A stretch of 64,000 bases of DNA from CAJQLB01 sp041392065 (GTDB lineage: Bacteria > Bacteroidota > Bacteroidia > Flavobacteriales > Flavobacteriaceae): contig JAWKMU010000001.1 in NCBI GenBank assembly GCA_041392065.1, positions 248,001 through 312,000 of the forward strand, written 5' to 3'. The position numbers and the translations under genes are program-made. Of the stretch, positions 63,491 to 64,000 are shown one piece after another (position 1 is the stretch's first letter; each line of letters starts with the position of its first letter). The notes under the pieces were generated by a model. It saw nothing but the letters and a program-made list of their open reading frames with translations. It did no database searches and was not told the DNA's origin.

Positions 63491-63515
63491 GGTTCGATAT
63501 AAAATTTCGAAAACC
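63491..63515 (+). promoter_or_regulatory. Hairpin in the rpsN-rpsH gap
   Basis: GGTTCGA (63491-63497) pairs with TCG-AA-AACC (63507-63515) with a 2-base bulge, or as TTCGA/TCGAA. It is the only large gap (73 bases) in the spc part, so a protein (for example S8) binding site is conceivable. Confidence 0.35.
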
Positions 63516-63535
63516 ACTACCGCAAATTAATACAT

Positions 63536-63934
63536 ATGAATACAGATCCTATTGCGGATTATTTAACAAGAATTAGAAACGCAGTGCGTGCCAATCACAG
63601 AGTGGTAGAAATCCCTGCATCTAATTTAAAGAAAGAAATCACTAAAATATTATTCGAACAAGGATATATTTTAAGTTACAAGTTTGACGATTCTTCAGTA
63701 CAAGGAACTATTAAGATAGCTTTAAAGTACACAAAAGAAACAAAAGAGCCTGTAATAAAGAAAATTCAAAGAATAAGTAAACCAGGTCTACGTAAGTACG
63801 CAGGTTCAAACGAACTTCCTCGTATTCTTAACGGTCTTGGTATTGCAATCGTTTCAACATCTCATGGTGTTATGACTGCAAAACAAGCTCAAAAAGAAAA
63901 TGTTGGAGGCGAAGTTTTATGTTACGTTTACTAA
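63536..63934 (+). CDS. rpsH: 30S ribosomal protein S8
   Basis: 132 residues; primary 16S rRNA binder (helix 21) and the spc operon repressor in E. coli. MNTDPIADYLTRIRNAVRAN and the C-terminal STSHGVMTAKQAQKENVGGE match the family. Preceded by a 73-base gap with a hairpin. Confidence 0.98.
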   Translation: MNTDPIADYLTRIRNAVRANHRVVEIPASNLKKEITKILFEQGYILSYKFDDSSVQGTIKIALKYTKETKEPVIKKIQRISKPGLRKYAGSNELPRILNGLGIAIVSTSHGVMTAKQAQKENVGGEVLCYVY

Positions 63935-63951
63935 TAAAAAGCCGATAAGAA

Positions 63952-64000
63952 ATGTCAAGAATAGGAAATAATCCAGTAGCCATTCCAGAAGGCGTAACAG
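63952..64000 (+). CDS. rplF: 50S ribosomal protein L6, 5' end
   Basis: Only the first 16 codons are inside the window (MSRIGNNPVAIPEGVT), the conserved L6 N terminus. The gene continues past the window edge. It follows rpsH by 17 bases, as in other spc operons. Confidence 0.9.
   Translation, partial: MSRIGNNPVAIPEGVT

Noticed and set aside
1..64000. CRISPR array, prophage or rRNA genes
   Set aside because: No regularly spaced repeats of CRISPR type, no phage structural genes and no 16S/23S/5S sequence were seen.

Overview
The window is a low-GC chromosomal segment from a member of the Bacteroidota, almost certainly family Flavobacteriaceae (genus not resolved). Evidence: a SusC/SusD pair with associated lipoproteins, promoters of the TTG / TAnnTTTG type, almost no Shine-Dalgarno sequences, a fused branched-chain E1 alpha/beta gene, a fused HPRT-adenylate kinase gene, and the protein families themselves.

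Layout. 1-3753 (+): branched-chain aminotransferase (cut by the window edge) coupled to a fused 2-oxoacid dehydrogenase E1, then a zinc alcohol dehydrogenase. 3807-3880 (-): tRNA-Thr. 3928-9415 (-): glycosyltransferase, methyltransferase, KAS III-like synthase and glycine decarboxylase GcvP. 9535-13327: UbiA-like membrane protein, then an ECF sigma factor with a tiny zinc-motif anti-sigma candidate, and an M3 peptidase. 13468-13556: candidate small RNA. 13546-17509: purE-purK (-) diverging from HPRT-Adk fusion, obg (+), followed by a Kv-type channel and a DUF4136 lipoprotein. 18784-24954 (-): a 2056-residue alpha-2-macroglobulin with a thioester motif, a TonB-plug-like stretch and four repeat-derived in-frame inserts. 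26153-31245 (+): TetR - ABC - HlyD - TolC, a complete three-component exporter under an apparent self-regulated promoter, whose ATPase has lost most catalytic motifs. 31296-34600: mpl, whose 3' end is duplicated around a small islet carrying mobile mystery proteins A (HTH) and B (Fic), then palindromes and a small orphan gene. 34600-42172: VOC protein, PaiB-like protein, radC, polysaccharide deacetylase family protein, YjjG nucleotidase, secreted protein, rarA, rhomboid protease, rlmB. 42201-53581 (-): SusC, SusD, a DSYGDGW lipoprotein, an FG-GAP/ASPIC lipoprotein and an Omp85-like protein. 53753-64000 (+): rpsL-rpsG-fusA-rpsJ, then rplC through rpsH and the start of rplF.

Most of the window is conserved housekeeping sequence. 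The parts that merit attention are the repeat-derived peptides inside E1 and the macroglobulin, the mpl-associated mobile mystery islet with its operator array, the exporter with a degenerate ATPase and TetR operator, the candidate small RNA next to purE, and a strong terminator-like hairpin between rpsJ and rplC. All functional calls rest on reading motifs and family resemblance; no database search was run.
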